Below are positions 26,563 through 35,103 of a stretch of 40,833 nt of DNA, piece after piece. The first letter of the stretch is position 1. The number at the start of each line of letters is the position of its first letter. Position numbers and translations under genes: made by a program. The stretch is from Clostridia bacterium (lineage in GTDB: Bacteria > Bacillota > Clostridia > Oscillospirales > Acutalibacteraceae), in NCBI GenBank assembly GCA_017403185.1, contig JAFQON010000023.1, forward strand, positions 1 through 40,833, given 5' to 3'. The notes below the pieces were generated by a model. That model had not been told where the DNA came from and made no database searches. It saw nothing but the letters and a program-made list of their open reading frames with translations.

Positions 26563-26604
26563 CAAATCCCCGTCAGCGGTAATCCGTTGGCGGGGAGTTT
26601 TTTG
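26563..26604 (+). terminator. Terminator of the beta-galactosidase gene
   Basis: A 12-base-pair stem (26568-26579 with 26584-26595, including two G-U pairs) around the loop TAAT is followed by AGTTTTTT. Confidence 0.88.
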
Positions 26605-26630
26605 TTGAGTGCAGCAAGCACACATTTGTT

Positions 26631-26744
26631 AAGTGAATAATGAAAAGTGAATAATTAATAATTAAGGGTCTGCGACGCTTGTTATATTCGGGCAAGGGCA
26701 GAGCCCTTCCGAAATTTTTCATTTTTCATTATTAATTATTCATT
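26631..26744 (+). repeat. Palindromic intergenic repeat, family 1, copy C
   Basis: The third copy of the element, same orientation as copy B. The core AAGGGTCTGCGACGCTTGTT differs from copy B by one base here. The AAGGGC-AGA-GCCCTT hairpin and the ATTATTCATT-like ends are kept. A short piece at 26748-26770 (GGTCACAGGCGGAGCCTGCC) resembles the variant at the window end. Confidence 0.85.
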
Positions 26745-26782
26745 CAAATCGGTCACAGGCGGAGCCTGCCTTTAATTCCGAA

Positions 26783-27127
26783 TTAAAAATTGCTTCCGTT
26801 CCAGCCCCAATGCTCTGCTTCTTCGTATTTGATATAAATATTTGCTCTGTCGATGCCGAGCTCCTCGTTCACGATTTCAGAGAGTGCGGCGGTGAGCCTG
26901 TCATAAGCCGCATCGGAGGTTGAACCGAAAAGGCTTACCTCAAGGTAGGCGTAATCCTGCGAGCAGTCGCCCTTGAAATACATGCTGATGTTATCCTCAA
27001 ACGCAAGCATGAGCCATGCCTCGCTCTTGCCGGGGATAAGCGCAATTGCTTCGCCGAGCTTTGCTTTGAGATTTTCTTTGTTTTGAGGTGTGAGCTCCTT
27101 GCTGACTGTTGTTCTGATATAAGGCAT
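26783..27127 (-). CDS. MIF-like tautomerase (macrophage migration inhibitory factor family)
   Basis: A 114-residue protein of the MIF/D-dopachrome tautomerase family, which uses the amino-terminal proline after Met removal to tautomerise keto-enol substrates; vertebrate MIF is also a cytokine. Seen: MPYIRTTV with Pro at position 2, IPGKSEAWLMLAF with Lys34 matching the catalytic Lys of MIF, and a C-terminal IYIKYEEAEHWGWNGSNF nearly like the end of animal MIF (GWNNSTF). Length equals MIF. AAGGAGG lies eight bases before ATG 27127, the strongest ribosome site in this operon. It has no signal peptide. It is the last gene of a regulator/kinase/lipoprotein operon. The real substrate is unknown. 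Confidence 0.88.
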   Translation of the reverse strand: MPYIRTTVSKELTPQNKENLKAKLGEAIALIPGKSEAWLMLAFEDNISMYFKGDCSQDYAYLEVSLFGSTSDAAYDRLTAALSEIVNEELGIDRANIYIKYEEAEHWGWNGSNF

Positions 27128-27140
27128 AATAAAATCCTCC

Positions 27141-29384
27141 TTAGTTGATTCTTATAAAGCTTCTTGCCTCAACAACCGCACCGAGCACGGTGAAGTCGCT
27201 GTCGGTATAGTTAACATAAATCATTGAGCCGGTGTCGTATTCCGTGCAGAATACGCCGTCGTCAATTTCATAGTGGTCGGTTATTCTGGCATCTCTCAGG
27301 TCATTGAGAGCCTCGTTTGCCTTGGTGTAGAATTCCGCAGCGGTGTTTATGGTGTTGTCATACCAGAAAATGTCATCCTGCGCTTCGCCGATGCTTTCAT
27401 AATTCCATTCGTAGTGTGGGCAGGCTCCGTATTCGATGCACTTGAGCAGCAGCTCATCCTGATTGATGCTTGTGTTGACCGCTTCGCCCGCATAGTCAAC
27501 TATTCCGTGGAGCACAAGCTGAATGAAGGGCACCGAAACATATGCGCCGCTTTCACGCACGGTTGATTTGAGCGGGATATTGATAACCGAATCAATATTT
27601 TTGAGCATATAGAAATTGCCTGTTTCCGTCATTGATGAATAGCCCGTTGAGAGGGGAGAAACAGCCTTCACTATCTCCTGCGAGGCGGCTTCTCTGAGCA
27701 GACCGCCGTTTGAAAAATCGGAGTAAAGATAAGTGCCTGCATCGCTTATGCAGTAGCCCGAGAAGCTGTAGCCGCGTGTGCTGCTCACAACTGAGGCAAC
27801 AACCTTGCCAAGCTCGCCGATTTTTCTGAATTTTCTCTCTTCGGGGTCTTTGCCCGTGTATCTGCTCAGCTTGCTGTTGGGCTTGACGGTAACATCTGAT
27901 TTTTCAATGCCCTGTGCATTGCCTGAGCTGAAGCTGTCGGCTGATGAAAGCAGGTTGATGTCAAGATAAAGGCTCATTTTCTGCGCCGTGATGTATTCAT
28001 AAAGGCTGCTGAGCTTATCCGCACCGCCGAGGCGTGCGAGCATCCTTGAATTTTTTATATCCTTTGAATCCGTGCCGCCGCTGAAAATTCCCGTGTAGCG
28101 CACGCAGACATTGTTGATGCCCTTGTTTTTCATTCTCACAAGCATATCCTGCGCCTGCTCAAAGGTGGTGAGCTTTTTGAGGTAGCTTACCATGCCGAAT
28201 GAGGATTTTGCCGCACCCGTGAGGGTGAGATAAAACGGCAGATAGTCGGCGGGCTCAACAGTTTTGGTTGAAAGCACGGAGTTTCTGATAAGCTGCTCTC
28301 TGCAGGCTGAGGCAAGCCCCGCATAGGTTGCGTTTTTGCCTGAAAGGAAGCGATAGCACAGCGATATCTTCTCCGTAGCGGCAGCCTTTGAAATATAAAG
28401 ATTTTCGTTTTCGTAAGCAACGGGAGTGATGTTGAAGCTCGGGTAAACCTTGTTGTATTCGCTGACGGATGTTGCCTTGTCCGCATTTATGAATGCAACC
28501 GCATCGCCGTTTTCGATAAGGGCAACAAAAGCCGAGCTGCCGTGCTTTATGCCGAAGGCGGGGATAACCGCATTGCCCGAGGATTGAGCACCCGTTGCAG
28601 GGTCATTGCCGTAAACCGCAAACGAAAGCGGCTCGAAGGATTCATCGTACATAGCGGTTTTGATTATTGCACCGCTGCCGTCAGGCACAAGCAGAAAATC
28701 ATCCTCGCCCGAATCGTTGAAGCAGCCGAAGCCGCCCAGAAGCTCCAGATTTTCAATGAAAGCATCCTCATTGCCCGTGATGTTTGAATGGGTGCACTCA
28801 ACGCTCATGCTGCCGTCTGCAAGGGTTGCGGTAACGGTTACACGAAAGCCGATATCCGTTTTTTCATAAGCGGTTTTCTTTGCCGTTTTTTCATCGGGGA
28901 AGATTTCATAGATGAATTCCGCACCGTTTTCAAGAATGCCGTATGAAGCCTTGCCGAAGGCAAGCGAATTATCCTGAGAATTGAGGCTGTAAATATCCGT
29001 GCCTGCGTTCACGGTGATTGAAACCACGCTTGCGTCGCTCAGCAGCTCTTCGCCCTGAGCAACTCCGCTCAGCAGCGGAAGTGCGCTCCACAGCTTGTTT
29101 TTGGTTGTTTCAACAACGCAGAAGCTGTTTGATTTCGGGTCAACATAAAGCTTTATAAGCCCCGAGGATGCCGCTTCTTCGGTGAAGGATTTTTCGCTCT
29201 CCGAGTAATGCACGGCTGCATTTGCCGCAGGGCTGCTGATTGTGTTTCTGCTCTCAACCGATTTGCGTGTTCTGATGCCCGAATCATCTTTGCCCGAGCA
29301 GGCAGTGAGCATAACAAGACAAAGGCAGAGCATTATTGCCGCCGCCCTTGTTAATATTTTTTTGAATTTACCTTTTTTTGTCAT
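27141..29384 (-). CDS. Large surface lipoprotein, DUF5696-like
   Basis: A 747-residue lipoprotein. The signal peptide carries a lipobox LVMLTACSGK with Cys near position 28, so it would be anchored outside the membrane. The body is mixed alpha/beta: a beta-rich N-terminal half and a later part (GVVDYAGEAVNTSINQDELL, GACPHYEWNYES) resembling the DUF5696 proteins of Firmicutes, which may have a glycosidase-like barrel. No catalytic residues could be assigned. ATG 29384 is chosen because the lipoprotein signal starts there; the frame extends further up only by running inside the kinase gene, whose end it overlaps by 17 bases. It follows a sensor kinase, suggesting an envelope-stress or glycan-sensing role. 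Confidence 0.65.
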   Translation of the reverse strand: MTKKGKFKKILTRAAAIMLCLCLVMLTACSGKDDSGIRTRKSVESRNTISSPAANAAVHYSESEKSFTEEAASSGLIKLYVDPKSNSFCVVETTKNKLWSALPLLSGVAQGEELLSDASVVSITVNAGTDIYSLNSQDNSLAFGKASYGILENGAEFIYEIFPDEKTAKKTAYEKTDIGFRVTVTATLADGSMSVECTHSNITGNEDAFIENLELLGGFGCFNDSGEDDFLLVPDGSGAIIKTAMYDESFEPLSFAVYGNDPATGAQSSGNAVIPAFGIKHGSSAFVALIENGDAVAFINADKATSVSEYNKVYPSFNITPVAYENENLYISKAAATEKISLCYRFLSGKNATYAGLASACREQLIRNSVLSTKTVEPADYLPFYLTLTGAAKSSFGMVSYLKKLTTFEQAQDMLVRMKNKGINNVCVRYTGIFSGGTDSKDIKNSRMLARLGGADKLSSLYEYITAQKMSLYLDINLLSSADSFSSGNAQGIEKSDVTVKPNSKLSRYTGKDPEERKFRKIGELGKVVASVVSSTRGYSFSGYCISDAGTYLYSDFSNGGLLREAASQEIVKAVSPLSTGYSSMTETGNFYMLKNIDSVINIPLKSTVRESGAYVSVPFIQLVLHGIVDYAGEAVNTSINQDELLLKCIEYGACPHYEWNYESIGEAQDDIFWYDNTINTAAEFYTKANEALNDLRDARITDHYEIDDGVFCTEYDTGSMIYVNYTDSDFTVLGAVVEARSFIRIN

Positions 29385-30888
29385 AATATGCCGAGTCCTT
29401 TGAAACTTCAAATGTGAACACAACGCCTTTGGCAACATTTTTTACGCCGCAGCGGCAGGAATGGTTATCCATGATGCTTTTAACGATTGAAAGCCCCAAG
29501 CCGAAGCGGTTTTCGCTTCTGCCGTGAGCCTTGTCCGCTCTGTAGAAGCTGTCCCACAGCTCAGGCATATCGCTGTCCGCAATGTGCTCGCCCGTGTTGA
29601 AAACGCTTATTTCAATCAGATGCTCGCTTTCGGTGCAGCCGATTTCGATTACTTTTTCACCCGAGCAGTGAGAAACGGCGTTTGTGATGTAATTTTTGAG
29701 AACGATTTCGATTTTATCCTCCTCGCCGAAGCAGGCAAGGGGAGCGGGCACCTTATTGATAACCCTTATGCCGTTTTGCTCAAACTGAAGGGAAAGGTGG
29801 TTGAGCAGTGAGGCGATTTTTGAGCCGATATCAAAAATTTCGGGCATAAAGGGCTGAGTTTTGCTCTCAAGCTTTGAAAGCTCAAGCAGCTCAACAACAA
29901 GCTCGTTCATTTTTTTGCTCTCGTCATTGATAATCTGGCAGTATTCCTTGATAACCTCGGGGTCGCTGCTTATGCCCTCACACACGCCCTCCGCATAGCC
30001 CGATATAATCGCAATCGGAGTTTTGAGCTCGTGTGAAACATTGCTGATGAAGGATTTTCTCGCATTGTCGAGCGCATGGCGTCTTTCGATATCCTTTTCA
30101 AGCTGACCGTTTTTATCCTTGAGGTCCATAAGCGTAGCATCAAGCGTTGTTGAGAGGGTGTTGATGCTTTTGCCGAGCTCGCCGATTTCATCCTTGCCGT
30201 AGTCGGCGCATTTTCTGTCAAAATTGAGTGCCGCCATATCCTTTGTAACATCGTTCATTTCAACAAGGGGCTTTGTGAATTTTGCAACAAGAATATAAAA
30301 CACGGCAGCCATAATAATAATCATCGTTATGCTGATGAAGGAGTAAACACTGCCCGCCACATCAACTATGTTTTCAACATCCGCAACCTCGGAGTAAATA
30401 TGAACGGTTTCGCCCGAATCAAGAGGGTAGGAATAGATGAAAAATTCAATGTTTGCCGTTTGATTTTTGCGTATTTCAAAATTCTCATAGTCAACGGCGT
30501 TTTTGTAGCTGTCAGACGGCTGAAGGGATGAATATTCGGCGGTTGATGCCGCAGAGGAGGCGAAGTGCTCGCTGCCCGATGCGGTGCCGTTAGATGCCGA
30601 TGTGTAGGCAAGGGAGCCGTCGGGGTTGACAAGCTCAAAATCAATGTTGTTTTTGACCGCAACGGTGTTCAAATCAAAATAATATGTAGCCGAGCCGGGG
30701 ATGCAGGCGCTTATGCTGTCTGCAACCTCCGTCATATCGTTATAGGTTCGGTAAGCAAAAACCCTGAAAAGCATGGGAGTGCTGAACACTGTTATCATCA
30801 CAAACAGTGCTGTGAGCACGGCAAAAATTGTTGCAAAAAGCTTTGTTCGGATTTTGCTTATTCTGAATTTCGGTAAATTGGATTTCAA
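29368..30888 (-). CDS. Membrane sensor histidine kinase with HAMP domain
   Basis: A 506-residue kinase, partner of the regulator upstream. A first membrane helix (about residues 17-38) precedes an extracytoplasmic sensor rich in Ser/Ala, then a second helix (ITMIIIMAAVFYILVAKFT), a HAMP linker (PLVEMNDVTKDMAALNFDR), the HisKA box FISNVSHELKTPIAIISGYA with His near 286, and the ATPase domain with NYITNAVSH (N box) and FGLGLSIVKSIMDNH (G2 box). No ATG is available near the front. TTG 30888 lies nine bases after GGG of AAGGG; TTG 30894 in the same frame is the other candidate. It is close in type to VanS/PhoR kinases. Confidence 0.93.
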   Translation of the reverse strand: MKSNLPKFRISKIRTKLFATIFAVLTALFVMITVFSTPMLFRVFAYRTYNDMTEVADSISACIPGSATYYFDLNTVAVKNNIDFELVNPDGSLAYTSASNGTASGSEHFASSAASTAEYSSLQPSDSYKNAVDYENFEIRKNQTANIEFFIYSYPLDSGETVHIYSEVADVENIVDVAGSVYSFISITMIIIMAAVFYILVAKFTKPLVEMNDVTKDMAALNFDRKCADYGKDEIGELGKSINTLSTTLDATLMDLKDKNGQLEKDIERRHALDNARKSFISNVSHELKTPIAIISGYAEGVCEGISSDPEVIKEYCQIINDESKKMNELVVELLELSKLESKTQPFMPEIFDIGSKIASLLNHLSLQFEQNGIRVINKVPAPLACFGEEDKIEIVLKNYITNAVSHCSGEKVIEIGCTESEHLIEISVFNTGEHIADSDMPELWDSFYRADKAHGRSENRFGLGLSIVKSIMDNHSCRCGVKNVAKGVVFTFEVSKDSAYYDKKR

Positions 30889-30900
30889 AGTCAAACACCC

Positions 30901-31578
30901 TTATTCAATCTTATATCCTATGCCGTAAACGGTTTTGAGGTGAGCCTCGCCCCACGGGCCGAGCTTTGTTCTGAGCCTTGCAACATGGGAGTCAACCGTT
31001 CTTGCATCGCCTACGAAATCAACGCCCCATATATCGTCAAGAAGCTGCTCTCTTGAATAAATTCTGCCGATGTTGCCGGCAAGCTTGACGAGAATGTTGT
31101 GCTCCTTTATCGTGAGCTCAAGCGTTGTGCCGTCGAGAGTAATTTTGTGGGCGGGTATATCAATAACAAGGCTGTTAACCGTGATTATATCCTTCTGACT
31201 GCCTGCAGACACCGCCTGAGACCTTTTGAGAAGAGCTTCAACTCTTTTAACGAGCACAACGGGACTGAAGGGCTTTGTAACAAAATCATCCGCACCGCTT
31301 TCAAATGAACGCAGCTCATCGAACTCCTGGCTTCTTGCAGTGAGCATGAGCACGGGCACCGAGCTTGTTTCTCTTATTTTGCGGCAAACCTCCCAGCCGT
31401 CTGCTTCGGGCATCATTATGTCGCATATCACAAGGTCAATGCTGTCTGAGGAGATGAATTTTTCAACGGCATCCCTGCCGTCAACGGCTTCAACGGTTTC
31501 GTAGCCCGCATTTTTAAGAAAGTCACACACAAGGCGCCTGATTCTCGCCTCGTCATCGGCAACAAGAATTCTTTTCAC
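30901..31578 (-). CDS. OmpR/PhoB-family response regulator
   Basis: A 225-residue regulator. The receiver has VADDEARIRRL, phospho-acceptor Asp in LVICDIMMPEADG and Lys in DDFVTKPFSP; the C-terminal winged helix has SREQLLDDIWG...DARTVDSHVARLRTKLG...TVYGIGYKIE. Together with the kinase that follows it forms a two-component system and leads a four-gene operon (regulator, kinase, lipoprotein, MIF-like protein). The start is GTG 31578 with GGTGA a few bases upstream. It is not a near copy of the regulator at 2296. The target genes may include the operon itself. Confidence 0.93.
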   Translation of the reverse strand: MKRILVADDEARIRRLVCDFLKNAGYETVEAVDGRDAVEKFISSDSIDLVICDIMMPEADGWEVCRKIRETSSVPVLMLTARSQEFDELRSFESGADDFVTKPFSPVVLVKRVEALLKRSQAVSAGSQKDIITVNSLVIDIPAHKITLDGTTLELTIKEHNILVKLAGNIGRIYSREQLLDDIWGVDFVGDARTVDSHVARLRTKLGPWGEAHLKTVYGIGYKIE

Positions 31579-31701
31579 AGTATCACCGCTTTCAAAAAAT
31601 AATTATACAAATACAGTTTACCACATTATACGCCTATAAATCAATACTTTTATAAATGAATTGCAATTGATAAAAAAATTCAAAAAAATTTGATAAAACT
31701 A

Positions 31702-31730
31702 TTGTCATACGGAGCAATATTTAGTATAAT
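31702..31730 (+). promoter_or_regulatory. Promoter of the pyrophosphatase-like/Nudix gene
   Basis: TTGTCA (31702-31707) and a perfect TATAAT (31725-31730) are 17 bases apart. The leader to ATG 31795 is about 60 nt and contains GGTTAA/TTAACC (31749 onward), able to form a weak stem. Confidence 0.7.
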
Positions 31731-31794
31731 TAATCAGTATTTATTCTGGGTTAAAAGGCTTTGGGCCGATTAACCTTCCGAAAGGTGTGGTTTT

Positions 31795-32529
31795 ATGCTC
31801 GGCAAATATGTCAGAGTAAGGGTAACTAACCCTATCCGCTCCGTAAACAGGCAGTTCGGCTTTGTGTACCAGCTTAATTTTGGTGCAATTGAGGGGAAAA
31901 AGAGATACGACAGCATTTCTCACGGTGCCTATATCATGGGCATCAACCATCCGGTAAGAACCTTTGACGGCAGAGTTATTGCGGCTATCAAAAGGCCTGA
32001 CGGCAGCCCCACGGTTTATATTGTTGCCCCAAAAAGTATGCGCTTCATTTCGTATCAGATTGAGGATGCGATTGCGTTTGCCGAGAAGGGCAGAGAATAT
32101 AAGCTTGAATGCCTTTACGAGCGTTCGTGCGGTGCGGTTGTTTACCGCAGAATCAACGGTGAGCTCCGTTATCTGCTCATCAAAAACAGGCGAAGCACCC
32201 ACTGGGGCTTCCCTAAGGGTCATATCGAAAAGGGTGAAACTCCCGAGCAGACTGCAATGCGTGAGGTGCTTGAAGAAACGGGCATTCACATTCAAATTCT
32301 GCCGCAGTTTGCCTCCAAATCCGAATATACCATTCAGGGCAGGGTTGAAAAATCCGTTACCATCTTCCTTGCCAAAACAAAGGATACGCAAACAACCATT
32401 CAGCGTGAGGAGATTGAGGATTATATTTGGCTGAATTTTGATAAAGCGATGGATACCCTCAGGTTTATCAATGACAGAAACATTCTTCAGAGTGCACACG
32501 ATTTTCTTGCAGAGCAAAATATTATCTAA
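31795..32529 (+). CDS. Degenerate inorganic-pyrophosphatase-like domain fused to a Nudix hydrolase
   Basis: A 244-residue two-part protein. Residues 1-100 resemble a short inorganic-pyrophosphatase-like domain (MLGKYVRVRV, AYIMGINHPVRTFDGRVIAA, VYIVAPKSMRF), but the acidic DGEEQD-type metal site of such proteins is replaced by YDSISHG, so it is probably not catalytic. Residues about 110-244 are a Nudix domain resembling Ap4A hydrolases: WGFPKGHIEKGETPEQ and REVLEETGI complete the box. The substrate could be a dinucleoside polyphosphate or a nucleotide sugar. The first half might bind the pyrophosphate product or a regulatory ligand. AAAGGTGTGG precedes ATG. A small exporter gene follows by 17 bases. 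Confidence 0.85.
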   Translation: MLGKYVRVRVTNPIRSVNRQFGFVYQLNFGAIEGKKRYDSISHGAYIMGINHPVRTFDGRVIAAIKRPDGSPTVYIVAPKSMRFISYQIEDAIAFAEKGREYKLECLYERSCGAVVYRRINGELRYLLIKNRRSTHWGFPKGHIEKGETPEQTAMREVLEETGIHIQILPQFASKSEYTIQGRVEKSVTIFLAKTKDTQTTIQREEIEDYIWLNFDKAMDTLRFINDRNILQSAHDFLAEQNII

Positions 32530-32546
32530 AAAGAGAGGATAAAAGA

Positions 32547-33074
32547 ATGGCAGAGTCAATCGCCAATTATCTTGTTGAATTTTTTCAGGATAAAATACCC
32601 AAGGAGCTTGTGATATTCCTGATTTCAATGCTCCCCGTGGTTGAGCTCAGGGGCGGTATGATAGCGGCGAGCCTGCTCGGCGTGGGCTTGCTTGAAGCTT
32701 TTGTGATTTGCTATCTGGGCAATATTCTGCCCATTCCGTTCATCCTGCTTTTTATAAGGAAGATTTTTGCATTCCTCAAGCGGTTTAAATTCACCCGCAA
32801 AATCGTTGAGAAGCTCGAGTCAAGCTCAATGCGAAAGAGCGACAAGGTCAAAAAAGGCAGCAAATGGGGTCTGCTCACCTTTGTTGCAATTCCGCTGCCC
32901 GGCACCGGCGGGTGGACAGGCTCACTCATTGCCGCACTGCTTGATATGAGAATTAAAACATCATTCCCCGTAATTGCCTTGGGTGTGCTTATTGCAAACT
33001 TTATCATGGCGCTTTTCTCTTACGGGCTGCTTGATGTGATAATAGGATTTTTTACAGGTTCTTTCACAAAATAA
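32547..33074 (+). CDS. COG2426 small multidrug-export-like membrane protein
   Basis: A 175-residue membrane protein of the Sm_multidrug_ex/COG2426 family, with about four helices. Family features: LPVVELRGGMIAASLLG near the N-terminus and the AIPLPGTGGWTGSLIAALL loop-helix, both repeated-half signatures. The transported compound is not established for the family. AAAGAGAGGA lies before ATG 32547. It stands between the Nudix fusion and the zinc-ribbon protein, all in one direction, so an operon is likely. Confidence 0.88.
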   Translation: MAESIANYLVEFFQDKIPKELVIFLISMLPVVELRGGMIAASLLGVGLLEAFVICYLGNILPIPFILLFIRKIFAFLKRFKFTRKIVEKLESSSMRKSDKVKKGSKWGLLTFVAIPLPGTGGWTGSLIAALLDMRIKTSFPVIALGVLIANFIMALFSYGLLDVIIGFFTGSFTK

Positions 33075-33089
33075 TCAGGAGGGATTTTT

Positions 33090-34460
33090 ATGTTTTGCGC
33101 ACAATGTGGCACCAAATTTGAAGAAGGAGATGTCAGATGCGGCCGCTGCGGCTGGGAGCCAACACAAAAGCCCGAAGTAATTCAGGCTCCCGTTATCCCC
33201 GAAGCTGAGCCTCAGAAGGTTGAAGCACCCATAGCTCAGCCTGTTGTAAGTAACCCTGTTGTTCAGCCCGTGAACACGCCTGTTGCACAGCCCGTGTATG
33301 GAACTCAGCCTGTAATGCAGAATGTGTATGATAATGCACCCGTAATGCAGAATGTGTATGATACTGCACCTGTAATGCAGAATGTATATGATAATGCACC
33401 CGTAATGCAAAATGCGGATAATTCACCTGTTATGCAGAATACAATGAATTACCAGGCACCGCCTGCACAACCCAAGAAAAAGAAGGGGCTTATGATTGCG
33501 ATTATCGTTGCCGCCGTGCTTGTTGTGGGAGCGATTGCCGCCGCTATAGGCGTTTCCGTTTATCACAACAGTGATACATACAAGGTTAAGCAGGCTGCTG
33601 AATATCTTGAAGAGGGCAATATATACTCTGCAAAAGAGATACTTACCGGTGTTTATTCCACTGAGGCCGATGCACTGAACAAATTTATTTCAGTTGAATC
33701 GGCTAAGCAGAATTTTGATACAGCCGTAACCGTTTCTTATGCAACAACATACAACCCTTACGATGCGGCAGACGAATTTGAAAGCTTTGCTGCAGTGGTT
33801 TCCGATATCGATGCTGATTTGGTAATTATGGTGTATCTGCCCGAAAACCTGCAAAGCCGTTTGGATGAGTATAAGGCAGCTGTTGAATTTATCGAATCAA
33901 CCGTTTACGGCAAAGAGACTGACGGTATTACGCTTTATGAAGACAGAGGTTTTTATCACTTTTTCAGAGACGCTCAGAAGGTTATGCTCAACGAGGTTGA
34001 CAGGAATAACAGCTCATTTGGCGGTGCCAGCTTTACGCTCAACGGGCTTCAGGCAAATGTAAACATTGCAAACGATGCTCTTGAGGATCTTGGCGGCTAT
34101 GATTTTGATGCCATTGAGCTCAGCAGCGATGAGGTTACAAAATTCCCCGAGCAGTGGTCAGGCAAAACAATCGGCATCAGTACGCACGCAAAGGGCGTTA
34201 TCCGCGATTTGATTGATGTGTGTGAAAGCACTGCCGAATCAAATCAGGAGATTATAGATGAAGGGCTTAAGAAATTCGGCGAATACGAGAATCTTTATAT
34301 CACAGACGCCGATCCTTCTTATTCGGCAGATGTCGGCGATTATCTTCAGAATATAAAATCTGAATCGGATGTAACCGCAAATGCCGAAAGGATTGCCGCA
34401 ATGCTTCAGGTTGAAATGCTTTATTCGATTCTCAACGGTGAGGCTGCAACGATATTATAA
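33090..34460 (+). CDS. Zinc-ribbon membrane protein with tandem PVMQNVYDNA repeats
   Basis: A 456-residue protein. The N-terminus is a zinc ribbon (CAQCG...CGRCGWEP). Residues about 30-125 are Pro/Val/Gln-rich and contain tandem ten-residue units PVMQNVYDNA. A basic KKKKG precedes one membrane helix (LMIAIIVAAVLVVGAIAAAI, about 131-150). The remaining 300 residues lie outside, alpha-helical, with no family recognised. Zinc ribbon plus helix plus outer domain is a common layout for zinc_ribbon_2 proteins in Clostridia whose functions are unknown. It is followed by a strong terminator. The ribosome site is AGGAGGG. Confidence 0.82.
   Translation: MFCAQCGTKFEEGDVRCGRCGWEPTQKPEVIQAPVIPEAEPQKVEAPIAQPVVSNPVVQPVNTPVAQPVYGTQPVMQNVYDNAPVMQNVYDTAPVMQNVYDNAPVMQNADNSPVMQNTMNYQAPPAQPKKKKGLMIAIIVAAVLVVGAIAAAIGVSVYHNSDTYKVKQAAEYLEEGNIYSAKEILTGVYSTEADALNKFISVESAKQNFDTAVTVSYATTYNPYDAADEFESFAAVVSDIDADLVIMVYLPENLQSRLDEYKAAVEFIESTVYGKETDGITLYEDRGFYHFFRDAQKVMLNEVDRNNSSFGGASFTLNGLQANVNIANDALEDLGGYDFDAIELSSDEVTKFPEQWSGKTIGISTHAKGVIRDLIDVCESTAESNQEIIDEGLKKFGEYENLYITDADPSYSADVGDYLQNIKSESDVTANAERIAAMLQVEMLYSILNGEAATIL
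33309..33428 (+). repeat. In-frame 30-base tandem repeat
   Basis: Four consecutive units start at 33309, 33339, 33369 and 33399, each coding PVMQNxYDxA; the last unit is shorter and a partial fifth follows (PVMQNTMNY). The DNA copies differ by only a few bases, so copy number may change by slippage. Confidence 0.85.
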
Positions 34461-34496
34461 AAAATCAAGGGGCTGTTTTTTACAGCCCCTGTTTTT
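34461..34496. terminator. Terminator after the zinc-ribbon gene
   Basis: A nine-base-pair stem AGGGGCTGT (34468-34476) / ACAGCCCCT (34482-34490), with a five-base loop, then GTTTTT. The A run on the left lets it also end the convergent TetR gene. Confidence 0.88.
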
Positions 34497-35067
34497 ATAC
34501 ATAGAATTGCATATTAAGTTTAACAAGAGAGCCCACGATAGAGGCAATCTCTTTTGGTGTTGCCTGAATTCCGTCGTCAAGCCAGCTGAGAATAACCTGC
34601 TTTGCGCCTGAGGTAATATAAACCAGGTAAGCGTTGGCTTCGTCTTTGTTCTGCGTTTTTTGCTGGGAATAAACAATTTCAAGCAGTCTGTCATAATACA
34701 CCTCAACAAGCCTCCAGAGGAAGTTGTTGAGCACATTGGACTGAGCAAGCATTCTGTAATATTCTTTATCTCTGTCGAGATATTCGCATATCTGCTCAAT
34801 AAGAAGGGTGATGTTGCTTATGATGTTTTCAAAACCGAAGCGGTCAACATATTCCATGAGTATCTTCAGCTCTTCGTTCTCAATATGTTCAAGAACACTT
34901 GAAACATCGGAGTAGTGTGCGTAGAAGGTGCCTCTGCTGATATCGGCTTCTCTTATGATATCTGACACCGTGATTTTGGAAATCTCTTTTTCATGGATGA
35001 GCTTTGCAACCGCTTTTTTGATTAAATTCTTTGAGCGTATAGAGCTCCTGTATTCTGCCTTTGCCAT
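34495..35067 (-). CDS. TetR/AcrR-family transcriptional regulator
   Basis: A 190-residue repressor-type protein. The N-terminal helix-turn-helix is IHEKEISKITVSDIIREADI followed by SRGTFYAHYSD, typical of TetR proteins. The C-terminal ligand and dimer domain is all-helical and ends WLDDGIQATPKEIASIV, like the TetR_C group. ATG 35067 follows AGGAGAGAG; the longer frame (to 35133) would start inside the promoter region and is rejected. It is divergent to the isomerase operon at 35248, and a 9-base inverted repeat overlaps its own promoter, so self-control and possibly control of that operon are plausible. Confidence 0.9.
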   Translation of the reverse strand: MAKAEYRSSIRSKNLIKKAVAKLIHEKEISKITVSDIIREADISRGTFYAHYSDVSSVLEHIENEELKILMEYVDRFGFENIISNITLLIEQICEYLDRDKEYYRMLAQSNVLNNFLWRLVEVYYDRLLEIVYSQQKTQNKDEANAYLVYITSGAKQVILSWLDDGIQATPKEIASIVGSLVKLNMQFYV

Positions 35068-35103
35068 AAATTTTCTCTCTCCTAAAAACGCTGTGCTTTT
35101 TAT

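Noticed and set aside
31741-32628. Long minus-strand ORF of 295 codons opposite the Nudix fusion gene
   Set aside because: No ribosome site or recognisable domain; the plus strand has promoter, ribosome site and two domains, so this is an antisense shadow.
33309-33428. CRISPR-like array
   Set aside because: The 30-base units are contiguous without spacers, in frame with a coding sequence, and encode a decapeptide repeat.
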